A DNA stretch of 64,000 nt from Campylobacter iguaniorum (lineage in GTDB: Bacteria > Campylobacterota > Campylobacteria > Campylobacterales > Campylobacteraceae). The stretch lies in the NCBI RefSeq assembly GCF_000736415.1, contig NZ_CP009043.1, positions 1,302,001 through 1,366,000 on the forward strand, read 5' to 3'. Under the pieces are notes generated by a model. That model was not told the DNA's origin, did no database searches, and worked only from the letters and a program-made list of their open reading frames with translations. Below, in pieces: positions 16,339-35,095 of this stretch (the stretch's first letter is position 1; each line of letters starts with the position of its first letter). Both the position numbers and the translations under genes were made by a program.

Positions 16339-17250
16339 ATGAATTCACAAACACTACTAAAAAATAGAACTTATAACCACAATTTTCATAGCCCAAATAA
16401 TCTAGCCAAAAAAGGCACTTTGCAAGCCATGATCTTCACTCTTATCATGATGATAGTTGAGATAATTGGCGGAATGTATTATGGCTCTATGGCGCTTTTA
16501 GCCGACGGCTGGCATATGAGCTCTCACGCTCTAGCTCTTGGACTTGCATTTTTTGCTTACGCTATGGCAAACAAATATGCAAATGATGTTAAATTTAACT
16601 TTGGAACGTTTAAAATAGAGATTTTAGCAGCTTTTACAAGTGCTATTTTTCTTTTAGGAATTGCTTTTTTTATGATTTATGAATCTATTTCTAGGCTGAT
16701 AAATCCCACAATCATAGCGTATAAAGAAGCAATAATAATAGCTTTGATTGGTTTAGTTGTAAATTTAATATGCGCCTATTTGCTACGTGGCGAGCATTCC
16801 CACGACCACACGCATGAGCATTCGCACCCAAACGACCTAAACCTAAAAGCAGCTTATATTCACGTAATCACCGATGCGATGACTTCAGTTTTTGCTATCA
16901 TAGCCTTGATTGCAGGTTTAGTATTTGGTGCGACTTGGCTTGATCCATTGATGGGAATAGTCGGCTCTATTTTGATATTTATATGGGCTGTTTCTTTGAT
17001 AAAACGCTCGTCAAAAATCCTCCTTGATGCAAATATGAATGATGAGATCGTAAACGAAGTCTTAGAAATCTTAACTAGCAAAAAATACAACAACTTAAAT
17101 TTAGAAGACTTGCATATACTTCAAGTTGCTGGCGATAAATATGCTTGCATAATTTCTGTTAGCAGCGACGAGCTTGTCGATATAAAAGAGATTAAAAACG
17201 ATCTTTTAATCCACGAAGAACTTGTTCATATAATTATCGAAGTTAAGTAA
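16339..17250 (+). CDS. dmeF: Cation diffusion facilitator, DmeF-type Co/Ni exporter
   Basis: 303 residues with six membrane helices, inner membrane. The CDF metal sites are visible: ADGWHMSSHALAL in helix 2 (H and D ligands; DmeF proteins have HMSSH where zinc exporters have HxxxD) and HVITDAMTS in helix 5. A His-rich loop, EHSHDHTHEHSHPND, lies between helices 4 and 5. The N-terminus carries extra His (NHNFHS). A C-terminal ferredoxin-like cytoplasmic domain follows. The divergent RcnR-type regulator supports cobalt/nickel export over zinc. AAAGGAG precedes the ATG. Confidence 0.87.
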   Translation: MNSQTLLKNRTYNHNFHSPNNLAKKGTLQAMIFTLIMMIVEIIGGMYYGSMALLADGWHMSSHALALGLAFFAYAMANKYANDVKFNFGTFKIEILAAFTSAIFLLGIAFFMIYESISRLINPTIIAYKEAIIIALIGLVVNLICAYLLRGEHSHDHTHEHSHPNDLNLKAAYIHVITDAMTSVFAIIALIAGLVFGATWLDPLMGIVGSILIFIWAVSLIKRSSKILLDANMNDEIVNEVLEILTSKKYNNLNLEDLHILQVAGDKYACIISVSSDELVDIKEIKNDLLIHEELVHIIIEVK

Positions 17251-17331
17251 TCAAATTTTAGGTGGTATTATACTTTTTGTTAAGTCGATTTTAGGTACAA
17301 TTATCAAATTAAAAATTTTTAAGGATTAAGG

Positions 17332-17562
17332 GTGAATCTCACAGAGCTAGATAAAGATCAAAAAGCCATACTTAAAAGTATAGATGGCGAGCAATCTACC
17401 AAAAGAAGACTTAGGTCTTTTGGGCTTGATGTAGGATCTCAAATTCAAATAAAACAAAAAAGTATATCCGACCTAAATATAGAACTCTCAAGCGAATTTG
17501 GACTAATTGCTTTAAGAAAAGAAGAAGCACAAATGATAGAATGCGAACCAATCAAACAATGA
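17332..17562 (+). CDS. feoA: Ferrous iron transport protein A
   Basis: 76-residue SH3-like cytoplasmic protein, partner of the FeoB ferrous-iron pump. It begins with GTG behind AAGGATTAAG. RRLRSFGLDVGSQI and GLIALRKEEAQMI are the usual FeoA core (R-x-x-x-G-hydrophobic-G, then the RxxEA strand). Its stop overlaps the probable feoB start by 4 nt (ATGA), so the two are translationally coupled. A TACAAT -10 box lies at 17296; I see only a weak, partial Fur-like AT-rich stretch there. Confidence 0.88.
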   Translation: MNLTELDKDQKAILKSIDGEQSTKRRLRSFGLDVGSQIQIKQKSISDLNIELSSEFGLIALRKEEAQMIECEPIKQ

Positions 17563-19670
17563 AGCAAGAATTTATAATAGCCTTAGTCGGCCAACCAAAT
17601 GTCGGAAAGAGTCAGCTCCTAAATGCGATAAGTGGAGCAAATCCAAAGATAGGCAATTTCGCTGGAGTAACAGTAGAAAAGTATGAAGCAAGCCTTATAA
17701 AAGATGATTATGTACTTCATTTTGTGGATCTTCCTGGACTTTATAGTTTTGATGATTTTTCCAAAGATGAGACCGTCACGAAGGAATTCTTGCTTCACAA
17801 TAACTACGATTTGATACTAAATGTCGTGGATTCTACAAACTTAGAAAGAAATCTTTTTTTGACTGCTGAGATGATGGCAATGGGTAAAAAAATGGTCGTC
17901 GCTCTAAATATGGATGATGAAGCTAAAAAAGAAGGCATCGAAATAGACGCAAATCATCTAAGCTCTATATTGAATATCCCAACGATAAGAATTTCATCAG
18001 TCAAAAAGACAAATTTATCAAATTTGATTGATGAAATGATAAAAGTATTGGTAAGCCCATACACGCCAAATAAGCTCAAATTTAGCGATTCAATCGAGGA
18101 AGAGCTGATATATCTAGCAAACCAAATAGACAAAGTTGGCTTTAAACAAAACGGTATTTGCTCAAGACAGGCTGCTATACTTTTTTTACTTGAAGATAAG
18201 AAGTTTTACGACCTTTCACACAAAAATCCAAAAATGGTGTTTTTGATACCTGAGATCAACAAGGTATTTGAAAATCTAAAGAAAAAAACGCTTGATAACT
18301 CTATAGAAGATACTATAATCGACGAATACCATTCATTTGCCAAAGGCGCGGCATTCGAAACTCAAAAGATCACTAGCTCCAAAACAACAAGTCTAACCAA
18401 AAAAATCGATAGCATTTTGATACATAAAATTTTTGGTTTGCCTATATTTTTATTTTTTATGTGGATACTCTTTCAAGCCACCTTTACCTTTGGCGAAATC
18501 CCGATGCAATACATCGAAATGGCGTTTGCTTGGCTTGGAGATAGCGTGGCAGCGAATCTAAACGATGATATGCTAAAATCAATCATAGTAGATGGAATCA
18601 TAGCTGGCGTGGGAACTGTTGTGCTGTTTTTGCCAAATATCATCATACTTTTTTTGGGTATTGCGTTGCTTGAAACGACTGGTTATATGGCTAGAGTTGC
18701 GTTTTTACTCGATGGATTTTTCCATAAATTTGGACTTCATGGCAAAAGCTTCATTCCGTTAGTTACTGGATTTGGCTGTTCGATACCTGCATATATGGCG
18801 GCAAGAACGCTAAAAAGCCAAAAAGACAGGCTGCTTACTATGTTTATCATAGGATTTATGAGCTGTGGGGCTAGACTTCCAGTGTACGTGCTGTTTGCTG
18901 GGGCTTTTTTCAAACCAGAAAATGCTGGAAATGTGCTGTTTTTTATCTATATTTCTGGAGTAATTCTTGGGCTGATGGCTGCAAAAATTTTAAGGATTTT
19001 TGTGTTTAAAGGCGGAGATGAGCCGTTTGTCATGGAGATGCCAAAATACCGCTTGCCAAGTCTAAAGCTGATTTGGTTTACAATATACTCAAAATCTTTA
19101 ATGTATCTTAAAAAAGCTGGAACATTTATCTTGGCTGCTTCTATTTTGGTCTGGTTTGTTAGCACTTTTCCAAAAAACGAGCAAATTTCACAAAGCTATG
19201 ATAGTCAAATTGAGTTAGCTCAAAATGATACTCAAAAACTAGAATTAGAAAACCTAAAACAACAAGAACTCATGGAAAATACATATCTTGGAATGTTTGG
19301 CAAGGCTATTGAGCCACTTTTTGCACCACTTGGATTTAACTGGAAAATGTCTGTAGCTACAGTAAGTGGCCTAGCAGCAAAAGAGGTCATAGTATCTACT
19401 CTTGGTGTGCTTTATTCACTTGGTGGAGATGTCACAGAAGATAGCACAACTCTTCAAGAAACATTAGCCAAAAACATTTCATTTGCTTCTGCTATGGCTT
19501 TTGTAGTGTTTGTGATGGTCTATCTCCCATGTCTTGCTGCAACTAGCGTATTTTCAAAAGAAGCAGAAAGTAAAAAATATACTTTTTATCTTATAGCCTT
19601 TACTTTTGCAACAGCATGGATTTTGGCATTTTTGACTTATAATATTATAAATATTTTGGGGATTAATTAA
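17559..19670 (+). CDS. feoB: Ferrous iron transport protein B
   Basis: About 703 residues from the ATGA-coupled start; an in-frame ATG at 17541 would add MRTNQT. The N-terminal GTPase domain has G1 GQPNVGKS, switch GNFAGVTVEKYE, G3 DLPGLYS and G4 NMDD. A helical domain follows, then the membrane part with two Gate regions, including PLVTGFGCSIPAYMAARTL and the C-terminal AAKEVIVSTLG and YLPCLAATSVF. It imports Fe(II) across the inner membrane. The Cys in GCSIP and PCLA are the conserved pore thiols. Followed by tRNA-Arg on the other strand. Confidence 0.95.
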   Translation: MKQEFIIALVGQPNVGKSQLLNAISGANPKIGNFAGVTVEKYEASLIKDDYVLHFVDLPGLYSFDDFSKDETVTKEFLLHNNYDLILNVVDSTNLERNLFLTAEMMAMGKKMVVALNMDDEAKKEGIEIDANHLSSILNIPTIRISSVKKTNLSNLIDEMIKVLVSPYTPNKLKFSDSIEEELIYLANQIDKVGFKQNGICSRQAAILFLLEDKKFYDLSHKNPKMVFLIPEINKVFENLKKKTLDNSIEDTIIDEYHSFAKGAAFETQKITSSKTTSLTKKIDSILIHKIFGLPIFLFFMWILFQATFTFGEIPMQYIEMAFAWLGDSVAANLNDDMLKSIIVDGIIAGVGTVVLFLPNIIILFLGIALLETTGYMARVAFLLDGFFHKFGLHGKSFIPLVTGFGCSIPAYMAARTLKSQKDRLLTMFIIGFMSCGARLPVYVLFAGAFFKPENAGNVLFFIYISGVILGLMAAKILRIFVFKGGDEPFVMEMPKYRLPSLKLIWFTIYSKSLMYLKKAGTFILAASILVWFVSTFPKNEQISQSYDSQIELAQNDTQKLELENLKQQELMENTYLGMFGKAIEPLFAPLGFNWKMSVATVSGLAAKEVIVSTLGVLYSLGGDVTEDSTTLQETLAKNISFASAMAFVVFVMVYLPCLAATSVFSKEAESKKYTFYLIAFTFATAWILAFLTYNIINILGIN

Positions 19671-19698
19671 ATTTAGTGTGAGCCCCACGCTAAATTTA
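19668..19698 (+). terminator. Hairpin overlapping the feoB stop codon
   Basis: TAAATTTAGTGTG / CACGCTAAATTTA around AGCCC; the arm begins with the feoB TAA stop. There is one G-U pair and no strong T-run. It may serve the convergent tRNA-Arg transcript too. Confidence 0.6.
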
Positions 19699-19759
19699 AT
19701 CCCTATCTTAGGCAAGAAAATAAATTAAATTTGATATACAAAGACGATCAATAAATAAG

Positions 19760-19836
19760 TGGTGTCCCCAGCGAGATTCGAACTCACGGCCTCAGAATTA
19801 GGAATTCTGCGCTCTATCCAGCTGAGCTATGAGGAC
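19760..19836 (-). tRNA. tRNA-Arg (anticodon CCT)
   Basis: 77 nt with encoded CCA. Acceptor GTCCTCA pairs with TGGGGAC; anticodon loop TTCCTAA gives CCT. It lies just downstream of the fusA terminator. Confidence 0.95.
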
Positions 19837-19850
19837 AATGCAAATTTAAG

Positions 19851-19879
19851 ATGAAAAACCGCTCAAGAACTGAGCGGTT
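19851..19879 (-). terminator. Rho-independent terminator of the rpsL-rpsG-fusA operon
   Basis: On the minus strand AACCGCTCA-GTTCT-TGAGCGGTT runs straight into TTTCATC, giving an uninterrupted run of five T at the end of the stem. It begins 32 nt after the fusA stop. Confidence 0.9.
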
Positions 19880-19910
19880 ATAAAATAAGCTTTAGAAGTT
19901 ATTTTGGTTA

Positions 19911-21986
19911 TTAGCCATTTCTCTTTTTAATGATCTCTTCAGATACATTTTTAGGAACTTCTTCATAGTGATCAAATTCCATAGAGTAAGTAGCACGGCC
20001 TTGAGTTTGGCTTCTAAGGTCAGTTGAATATCCAAACATTTCAGCCAGTGGGCAGAATGCTGTAATGATCTTATTTCCAGCTCTTTCGTCCATTGAGTTG
20101 ATTTGTCCACGGCGTTTGTTAAGGTCGCCGATAACATCACCCATGTACTCTTCTGGAGTTTCAACTTCGACTTTCATCATAGGCTCTAGGATTACAGCGC
20201 CAGCCTTTCTAGCACCCTCCTTAAAGCCCATTGAAGCAGCTAGTTTAAATGCCATTTCAGATGAGTCAACTTCGTGGTAGCTACCATCAAAAAGTGTAAC
20301 TTTAACATCTTCAACAGGATAGCCAGCAAGAACACCGTTTTGTAGTGCTTCTTGACAACCTTTTTCAACAGCTGGGATGTATTCTCTAGGAACAACACCA
20401 CCTTTGATATCATTAACGAACTCAAATCCGCCACCTGGCTCAAGTGGCTCAAGACGCAAGTATACGTGACCGTATTGACCACGACCACCTGATTGTTTAG
20501 CGTATTTATACTCTTGCTCGATAGATTTTTTGATAGTTTCACGGTAAGCAACTTGAGGTTGACCTACTTCAGCTTCTACTTTAAACTCTCTTAGCATACG
20601 ATCTACAATGATCTCAAGGTGAAGCTCACCCATACCAGAAATGATAGTTTGACCGCTTTCTTCATCAGTGCTAACTTTGAAAGATGGATCTTCTTGAGCT
20701 AGTTTTTGAAGTGCTATACCCATTTTTTCTTGATCAGCTTTAGTTTTTGGCTCAACTGCAACGCTGATAACTGGATCTGGGAAGTCCATTCTCTCTAGTA
20801 TAACTTGATCTTTTTCACCAGTTAAAGTATCACCAGTCACAGTGTCTTTTAGACCTACAACAGCACCGATCTCGCCAGCGTAAAGAACTTTTGTCTCTTC
20901 TCTTTTATTTGAGTGCATTCTAAGAAGTCTTCCGATACGCTCTTTTTTACCTTTTACAGTGTTATAAGCATAGCTTCCGCTTTCTAATTGACCACGGTAA
21001 ACTCTAACGAAAGTTAGCTGTCCAACAAATGGGTCAGTCATGATTTTAAATGCAAGACCAGCAAATTCGCCTTCATCAGTACTATCTACAGTTACTTCTG
21101 TGCCATCTTCATATTCACCTTTTATAGCTGCAACTTCATCTGGAGCTGGAAGGAAACTACAAACAGCATCAAGAAGTGGTTGAACGCCTTTATTTTTAAA
21201 CGCAGTACCACAAAGCATAGGTATCATAGTCATAGAAAGACATCCTGCTTTTATACCAGCTCTTATCTCTTCGTTGCTTAGCTCTTCGCCGCCAAAGTAT
21301 TTTTCCATTAAAACATCATTAGTTTCAGCAACTGCTTCAACCATTTTTGCTCTGTATTCTTCAGCTTTTTCTTTTAGCTCAGCTGGGATTTCTTTAACTG
21401 CATAATCAGTTGGTTTGCTCTCATCCTCCCAAACAAGTGCTTTCATTTCGATAAGATCGATCACACCTTTGAAGTTGTCTTCTGCGCCGATTGGAATTTG
21501 GATTGGAACTGGATTAGCTTTTAATCTGTTTTTGATTTGTGCTTCAACATTAAAGAAGTTAGCACCAACTCTATCCATTTTATTTACAAATACCATTCTT
21601 GGAACGCGGTATTTATTTGCTTGTCTCCAAACAGTCTCAGATTGTGGTTGAACACCACCAACAGCACAAAATACTGCAACAGCACCGTCAAGTACACGCA
21701 TAGAACGCTCAACTTCAATAGTAAAGTCAACGTGTCCTGGAGTGTCTATAAGGTTAATTTGATGGTCTTTCCAAAAACAAGTTGTAGCAGCAGAAGTAAT
21801 AGTAATACCTCTTTCTTTTTCTTGTTCCATCCAGTCCATAGTAGCAGCACCATCGTGAACCTCACCTATTTTGTGGCTCATACCAGTAAAAAACAAAATT
21901 CTTTCTGAAGTTGTAGTTTTACCAGCATCGATGTGTGCAGCGATACCTATGTTTCTTACCATATGCAATGGGGTTTTTCTTGACAT
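19911..21986 (-). CDS. fusA: Elongation factor G
   Basis: 691-residue translocation GTPase; moves tRNA and mRNA through the ribosome and, with RRF, splits ribosomes. GTPase motifs: [12 protein letters not shown] (P-loop, about 17-28), [11 protein letters not shown] (switch I), DTPGHVDF (G3), NKMDRVGA (G4). Domains II-V follow, with GMGELHLE in domain III and RGQ-type loops in domain IV. Last gene of the rpsL-rpsG-fusA operon, 12 nt after rpsG, with AAGGAG before the ATG. Confidence 0.98.
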   Translation of the reverse strand: MSRKTPLHMVRNIGIAAHIDAGKTTTSERILFFTGMSHKIGEVHDGAATMDWMEQEKERGITITSAATTCFWKDHQINLIDTPGHVDFTIEVERSMRVLDGAVAVFCAVGGVQPQSETVWRQANKYRVPRMVFVNKMDRVGANFFNVEAQIKNRLKANPVPIQIPIGAEDNFKGVIDLIEMKALVWEDESKPTDYAVKEIPAELKEKAEEYRAKMVEAVAETNDVLMEKYFGGEELSNEEIRAGIKAGCLSMTMIPMLCGTAFKNKGVQPLLDAVCSFLPAPDEVAAIKGEYEDGTEVTVDSTDEGEFAGLAFKIMTDPFVGQLTFVRVYRGQLESGSYAYNTVKGKKERIGRLLRMHSNKREETKVLYAGEIGAVVGLKDTVTGDTLTGEKDQVILERMDFPDPVISVAVEPKTKADQEKMGIALQKLAQEDPSFKVSTDEESGQTIISGMGELHLEIIVDRMLREFKVEAEVGQPQVAYRETIKKSIEQEYKYAKQSGGRGQYGHVYLRLEPLEPGGGFEFVNDIKGGVVPREYIPAVEKGCQEALQNGVLAGYPVEDVKVTLFDGSYHEVDSSEMAFKLAASMGFKEGARKAGAVILEPMMKVEVETPEEYMGDVIGDLNKRRGQINSMDERAGNKIITAFCPLAEMFGYSTDLRSQTQGRATYSMEFDHYEEVPKNVSEEIIKKRNG

Positions 21987-21998
21987 CTAGGCTCCTTA

Positions 21999-22478
<480 letters not shown>

Positions 22479-22535
22479 TCAAATTTAAATTTTACTCAAA
22501 CTTAACTAAAACAACGAGTTAGTCTGTGCGAATTC

Positions 22536-22919
22536 TTACTTCTTAGCATCTTTAGGGCGTTTAGCACCGTATTTAGATCTAGAAACTGTTCTTTTTGCAA
22601 CACCAGCTGTATCAAGCGCACCACGAACGATGTGATACTTAACACCTGGTAAGTCTTTTACCCTACCGCCACGAACTAGCACGATGCTGTGTTCTTGTAG
22701 GTTGTGGCCTTCACCGCCGATATAGCTGATGACTTCAAATCCACTTGTTAGCCTTACTTTGGCAACTTTTCTCAAAGCTGAGTTTGGTTTTTTAGGAGTT
22801 GTAGTATAAACCCTAGTACAAACACCTCTTCTTTGAGGACACTCTTTCAACGCTGGTGATTTTGATTTTACGATCACTTTTTTGCGTTCTTTTCTGACCA
22901 ATTGATTAATGGTTGGCAC
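22536..22919 (-). CDS. rpsL: 30S ribosomal protein S12
   Basis: 127 residues from a GTG start reading (M)[11 protein letters not shown]. An in-frame ATG 15 nt upstream would add MKGII, but AAAGGAATTATT just before the GTG is the ribosome binding site, and homologues start at MPTINQL. Decoding-centre protein. [11 protein letters not shown] contains the Lys43 whose mutation gives streptomycin resistance, and [10 protein letters not shown] contains the second such Lys; both are wild type. First gene of the rpsL-rpsG-fusA operon, in a fresh transcript after the rpoC terminator. Confidence 0.96.
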   Translation of the reverse strand: MPTINQLVRKERKKVIVKSKSPALKECPQRRGVCTRVYTTTPKKPNSALRKVAKVRLTSGFEVISYIGGEGHNLQEHSIVLVRGGRVKDLPGVKYHIVRGALDTAGVAKRTVSRSKYGAKRPKDAKK

Positions 22920-23045
22920 AATAATTCCTTTCAACTAAATTTATTAAAAAGAGCTTATTTTACTAAAAAGTATCTTAAAAGTGAATGAATTTGAAAAGTA
23001 TGCCTAAAATAGAATATTTTAAGGATATAAAATAAAAGATAAAGT

Positions 23046-23077
23046 AAATTTGTGGTGCAAATTTACACCACAAATTT
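23046..23077 (-). terminator. Terminator of the rpoBC operon
   Basis: 12-bp arms AAATTTGTGGTG / CACCACAAATTT around CAAATTTA, 15 nt after the rpoC stop. It shares the 13-mer TGGTGCAAATTTA with the hairpin at 9365. Confidence 0.75.
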
Positions 23078-23091
23078 TATTAATTCAAGTT

Positions 23092-31750
<8,659 letters not shown>

Positions 31751-31770
31751 TCATGGAATAGTTTGAAAGA

Positions 31771-31828
31771 AAATAAAACCACAATGACGTGGTATAAGCA
31801 ATTTAGGAGCAAGTAGATTCTTGCTCCT
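31771..31828 (-). promoter_or_regulatory. Double-hairpin attenuator between rplL and rpoB
   Basis: Read leftward: AGGAGCAAG-AATCTA-CTTGCTCCT (9-bp stem), then 11 nt, then ACCACG-TCAT-TGTGGT followed by TTTATTTT. The second hairpin is a weak intrinsic terminator; the first has the form of a processing hairpin. E. coli has both a partial terminator and an RNase III site in the same rplL-rpoB gap, which lowers rpoBC relative to ribosomal proteins. Confidence 0.65.
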
Positions 31829-31838
31829 CCAAATAAAA

Positions 31839-32210
31839 TTATTTAAGTTCGACTTTAGCGCCAGCTTCTTCAAGCTCTTTTTTAGCTGCTTCAGCTTCGT
31901 CTTTGCTGATACCTTCTTTAAGAACTGAAGGTGTTCCCTCAACAGCGTCTTTTGCCTCTTTAAGACCTAGACCTGTTAAAGCTCTAACAACTTTAATAAC
32001 GTTGATTTTTTTGTCACCTGAGTCAACAAGTACAACGTTGAATTCAGTTTTTTCTTCAGCTGCTTCAGCTGCAACACCAGCACCACCAGCTACCATAACT
32101 GGAGCAGCGCTTACGCCGAATTTTTCTTCAAATTCTTTTACTAATTCACTTAATTCTAATACTGAAAGATTAGAAATAAACTCTAAAACATCTTCTTTAG
32201 TTATTGCCAT
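31839..32210 (-). CDS. rplL: 50S ribosomal protein L7/L12
   Basis: 123-residue acidic stalk protein that recruits translation GTPases; present as dimers on L10. Helical N-terminal dimerisation part (residues 1-30), Ala/Gly/Val hinge ([16 protein letters not shown]), and the C-terminal globular domain with [21 protein letters not shown], the GTPase-contact helix. Follows rplJ by 38 nt. Confidence 0.98.
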   Translation of the reverse strand: MAITKEDVLEFISNLSVLELSELVKEFEEKFGVSAAPVMVAGGAGVAAEAAEEKTEFNVVLVDSGDKKINVIKVVRALTGLGLKEAKDAVEGTPSVLKEGISKDEAEAAKKELEEAGAKVELK

Positions 32211-32248
32211 TTTAATTCTCCTAAATTTATTTTTAGCTCAAAATTATA

Positions 32249-32734
32249 TTAAGCTGTTTGTTCTTTTTTTTCTTTAAGCGCATTTAAGCCGATAGTAAAG
32301 TTTTGTATTGGTGCATTCCAAACTTGCAATAGCATCGCGATAAGTTCATCACGAGATGGCATTTTAGAAAGAGCAACAACTTTGCTAACTGGAGCAACTT
32401 CACCATCAATGAATGCAGTTTTAATTTTGAAAAGATCAGTATTTGTCTCTTCAAATTTAGCTACAACTTTTGTAACTGCTAGTTGGTCTTCGCCCCATAC
32501 AAATATATTTGTATCTTTAAGCTCCATACCAGATTTTCCACAGTTATTCAAAGCGATATTTGCAAGAGTATTTTTTATAACTTGTACTTTTACATTAAGT
32601 TCTCTAGCATTATTTCTTAGAAGTTCTAATTTTTTAACGCTAAGACCTTTATAGTCACAAACAACTATAGCATCGCTTGCTGTAAACTCAGCCTCAAGGT
32701 TTGAAATTATTTTAGCTTTTTCGTTTCTAGTCAT
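32249..32734 (-). CDS. rplJ: 50S ribosomal protein L10
   Basis: 161 residues; base of the L7/L12 stalk. [21 protein letters not shown] is the typical rRNA-binding part; [10 protein letters not shown] and [17 protein letters not shown] are family signatures, and the C-terminal helix that holds L12 dimers ends the chain. AAAGGAG before the ATG. Its 99-nt leader probably binds L10 for feedback. Confidence 0.97.
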   Translation of the reverse strand: MTRNEKAKIISNLEAEFTASDAIVVCDYKGLSVKKLELLRNNARELNVKVQVIKNTLANIALNNCGKSGMELKDTNIFVWGEDQLAVTKVVAKFEETNTDLFKIKTAFIDGEVAPVSKVVALSKMPSRDELIAMLLQVWNAPIQNFTIGLNALKEKKEQTA

Positions 32735-32833
32735 TTTGTTTCTCCTTTCCGACCGGTGATTTCAAGTAGAGAGAGCCAGATGGCTCAATTAAGCTTTTGC
32801 CTCGACTATCTCCAATCTAAGATGTAATTTTAA
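32735..32833 (-). promoter_or_regulatory. Candidate L10 leader of rplJL
   Basis: A 99-nt gap between rplA and rplJ, long for this operon. It carries a GAGCCA/TGGCTC hairpin (32773-32786) and a TACTTGAAATCACCGGTCGG stretch before the ribosome binding site. L10 autoregulatory leaders lie at this place in many bacteria; I did not fold the kink-turn. Confidence 0.45.
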
Positions 32834-33538
32834 TTATTTAATATCCATAAGCTCTAGTGGTTCAAGAGTTACAGATGGGCTCATTGTTAATGAAAGTGCA
32901 GCAGATTTTATATATCTACCTTTTGAAGTAGCTGGTTTATGTTTATTTATAGTTTTTATAAAAGCAGTTATATTTTCATTTAGTTGCTCTTTAGTAAAAC
33001 TTACTTTTCCTAAGCCAGCGTGGATATTTCCTTGTTTATCAACACGGAAGTTAACTTGACCGCTTTTTGCGTTATTAACTGCTTGTGCAACATCCATTGT
33101 AACAGTTCCAGTTTTAGGGTTTGGCATAAGACCTTTTGGTCCAAGTAAACGACCAACTTTACCAACTAGACCCATCAAATTTGGAGTAGCAATAAGTACG
33201 TCAAAGTTTATAACGCCTTTAGCTATATCATCAACAAAATCTTCAGCTCCAACTATATCAGCACCAGCTGCTTTAGCTTCATCAGCTTTTGCATCTTTTG
33301 CTATTACAGCAACTCTTACAGTCTTACCTGTACCAGCTGGCAACACTACAGATCCTCTAACCATTTGGTCTGCGTGTCTTGGATCGACGTTAAGTTTAAG
33401 TGCTATTTCAACTGTTTCATCAAATTTAGCAGATGACAATGTTTTAATTGTATCAACTGCATCATTTAAAGCATATATTTTATTAGAATCAACTTTTTTT
33501 AGTAATTCAGAAAATCTTTTTGTAACTTTTTTTGACAT
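32834..33538 (-). CDS. rplA: 50S ribosomal protein L1
   Basis: 234 residues; forms the mobile L1 stalk at the E site and in many bacteria represses rplKA. Family signatures [19 protein letters not shown] and [22 protein letters not shown] are both present. Lies 59 nt after rplK. Confidence 0.98.
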   Translation of the reverse strand: MSKKVTKRFSELLKKVDSNKIYALNDAVDTIKTLSSAKFDETVEIALKLNVDPRHADQMVRGSVVLPAGTGKTVRVAVIAKDAKADEAKAAGADIVGAEDFVDDIAKGVINFDVLIATPNLMGLVGKVGRLLGPKGLMPNPKTGTVTMDVAQAVNNAKSGQVNFRVDKQGNIHAGLGKVSFTKEQLNENITAFIKTINKHKPATSKGRYIKSAALSLTMSPSVTLEPLELMDIK

Positions 33539-33597
33539 TAATTTCTCCGCATTTTTAAAGTGCTACCGCTATTTTTTAAAATCCCAGCGGTATTGGA

Positions 33598-34023
33598 TTA
33601 ATCGACTACGGTTATACCCATAGAACGAGCTGAACCAGAAATAATCTTAGCTGCTTGCTCTTTATCTTTAGTATTCATATCAACAATTTTTCTATCGACA
33701 ATCTCAAGAATTTGTGCTTTTGTTAATTTGCCTACTTTATTTTTCAACGGATTATCCGCACCTTTAGTGATTCCAGCTGCTTTTTTAATCAAGTCAGTTG
33801 CTGGTGGTTGTTTTGTTACGAATGTAAAACTTTTATCAGCATAAACTGTGATAACAACTGGAATATTGTATCCAGCCATATCTTTAGTTCTTTCGTTAAA
33901 TGCTTTACAAAATTCCATAATATTTACACCTTGTTGACCTAGTGCAGGACCAACTGGTGGACTTGGATTAGCCTTTGTAGCTGCAATTTGTAATTTGATT
34001 TCGCCTACAACTTTTTTAGCCAT
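33598..34023 (-). CDS. rplK: 50S ribosomal protein L11
   Basis: 141 residues; binds the GTPase-associated region of 23S rRNA. N-terminal [31 protein letters not shown], the thiostrepton-site helix with PPVGPALGQ, and the C-terminal RSMGITV are classic. It is the substrate of PrmA, also encoded here (53324-54133). 17 nt after nusG. Confidence 0.98.
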   Translation of the reverse strand: MAKKVVGEIKLQIAATKANPSPPVGPALGQQGVNIMEFCKAFNERTKDMAGYNIPVVITVYADKSFTFVTKQPPATDLIKKAAGITKGADNPLKNKVGKLTKAQILEIVDRKIVDMNTKDKEQAAKIISGSARSMGITVVD

Positions 34024-34040
34024 AAACTTTCTCCTTAAAC

Positions 34041-34571
34041 TTATACTATCTTTTCAACTTGTGAATATAAAATCTCAACTGGTGTACTTCTTCCAAATAT
34101 AGAAACATTAAGACGAAGTTTACCATGAACCATATCATACTCTTCAACCGTTCCATTAAAATTGGCAAATGGTCCTTCAGTAACGCGGACAATTTCACCT
34201 GTTTCAAATGAAATTTTTGGTTTAGGAGCTGCTCTTTTGTTAACTTTTTCTAATATTAAATCAATATCTTTATCACTCAAAGGAGTTGGCTTTTTAGATT
34301 CACCAATGAATCTACCAACCTTAGGAAGTGATTGAATTTTTTGCCAAAGAGCTGTGTCTAAATCTAAATGAGCAAAAGCATAACCGGGGTATAAGCTTCT
34401 TTCATTTATTTTTTGCTTTCCATTTTTAATTTCAATCACATCTTCTGTAGGAACTATAACTTCTAAAAGTTGTTTTTCTATACCATGATCGCGAACTAAA
34501 TTTTCTATAGCTCTTTTAACACTCATTTCACTACCAGCATAGGTTTGAATAGCATACCATTTATGCGCCAT
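34041..34571 (-). CDS. nusG: Transcription termination/antitermination factor NusG
   Basis: 176 residues. N-terminal NGN domain starting [13 protein letters not shown] with VERSL-type [11 protein letters not shown]-terminal KOW domain with [22 protein letters not shown], which contacts Rho or ribosomal S10. Travels with RNA polymerase. 9 nt after secE, in the universal secE-nusG-rplK order. Confidence 0.98.
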   Translation of the reverse strand: MAHKWYAIQTYAGSEMSVKRAIENLVRDHGIEKQLLEVIVPTEDVIEIKNGKQKINERSLYPGYAFAHLDLDTALWQKIQSLPKVGRFIGESKKPTPLSDKDIDLILEKVNKRAAPKPKISFETGEIVRVTEGPFANFNGTVEEYDMVHGKLRLNVSIFGRSTPVEILYSQVEKIV

Positions 34572-34580
34572 TTTTATTCC

Positions 34581-34760
34581 TTATGCAAGTTTTGATACAG
34601 TAAATGACATTATCAAATCAACCAAAGCTAAAAATAGAGAAACTATAGCTACAACAGCAAAAACTGTTATAAATGCATTTCTTATTTGCTCTTTGGTAGG
34701 AAAAATAACCTTGCCAATCTCTGCTCTTGATAATTTAAAATAACTTATAAATTTTTCCAT
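34581..34760 (-). CDS. secE: Protein translocase subunit SecE
   Basis: 59 residues, short single-span SecE type. It reads MEKFISYFKLSRAEIGKVIF, then PTKEQIRNAF, a membrane helix of about 20 residues rich in Val/Ile/Leu/Phe, and VSKLA. The amphipathic helix followed by one span clamps SecY in the inner membrane. Identified from its place before nusG and this pattern. Confidence 0.95.
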   Translation of the reverse strand: MEKFISYFKLSRAEIGKVIFPTKEQIRNAFITVFAVVAIVSLFLALVDLIMSFTVSKLA

Positions 34761-34773
34761 ATTTAACCTTTTG

Positions 34774-34849
34774 TGGCAGGGCAGGAGGGATTCGAACCCC
34801 CAACCATCGGATTTGGAATCCGGCGCTCTACCGTTGGAGCTACTGCCCT
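34774..34849 (-). tRNA. tRNA-Trp (anticodon CCA)
   Basis: 76 nt, acceptor AGGGCAG/CTGCCCT, anticodon loop TTCCAAA giving CCA, encoded CCA end. Lies between rpmG and secE, as in other epsilonproteobacteria. Confidence 0.96.
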
Positions 34850-34877
34850 ATTGGCATACAGTTAAGAAGTATATGCC

Positions 34878-35045
34878 TTATTTAAGTTTAACTTCTTTAT
34901 GCACTGTATGTTTTTTTAATCTTGGGCAATATTTTTTAAGTTCTAACTTTTCAGTTGTTTTTTTACTGTTTTTAGTAGTTGTGTAATTAATATCATTACA
35001 TTCAACGCACTTCAAACCGATTTTAACTCTATTTGCACTTGCCAT
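34878..35045 (-). CDS. rpmG: 50S ribosomal protein L33
   Basis: 55 residues: [20 protein letters not shown], then [20 protein letters not shown], then [20 protein letters not shown] and a single later Cys in YCPR are the remains of the Cys4 zinc ribbon; the last CxxC has only one Cys, so zinc binding may be partial. AAGGAT precedes the ATG. Between tuf and tRNA-Trp. Confidence 0.95.
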   Translation of the reverse strand: MASANRVKIGLKCVECNDINYTTTKNSKKTTEKLELKKYCPRLKKHTVHKEVKLK

Positions 35046-35067
35046 TAATAAATCCTTATTTAACTAG

Positions 35068-35085
35068 TGCGAGCCGAAGCCCGCA
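35068..35085 (-). other. UUCG-loop hairpin between tuf and rpmG
   Basis: TGCGGGC-TTCG-GCTCGCA on the minus strand, 7 bp with one G-U pair and an extra-stable UUCG tetraloop, ten bases after the tuf stop. No T-run follows, so it is more likely a partial terminator, RNA end stabiliser or processing site than a full stop. Confidence 0.6.
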
Positions 35086-35095
35086 ACTATAAAAA

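Noticed and set aside
17260-17331. Fur box before feoA
   Set aside because: Only a partial AATTATCAAATT-like stretch is present; no clear 19-bp inverted repeat, so I did not list it.
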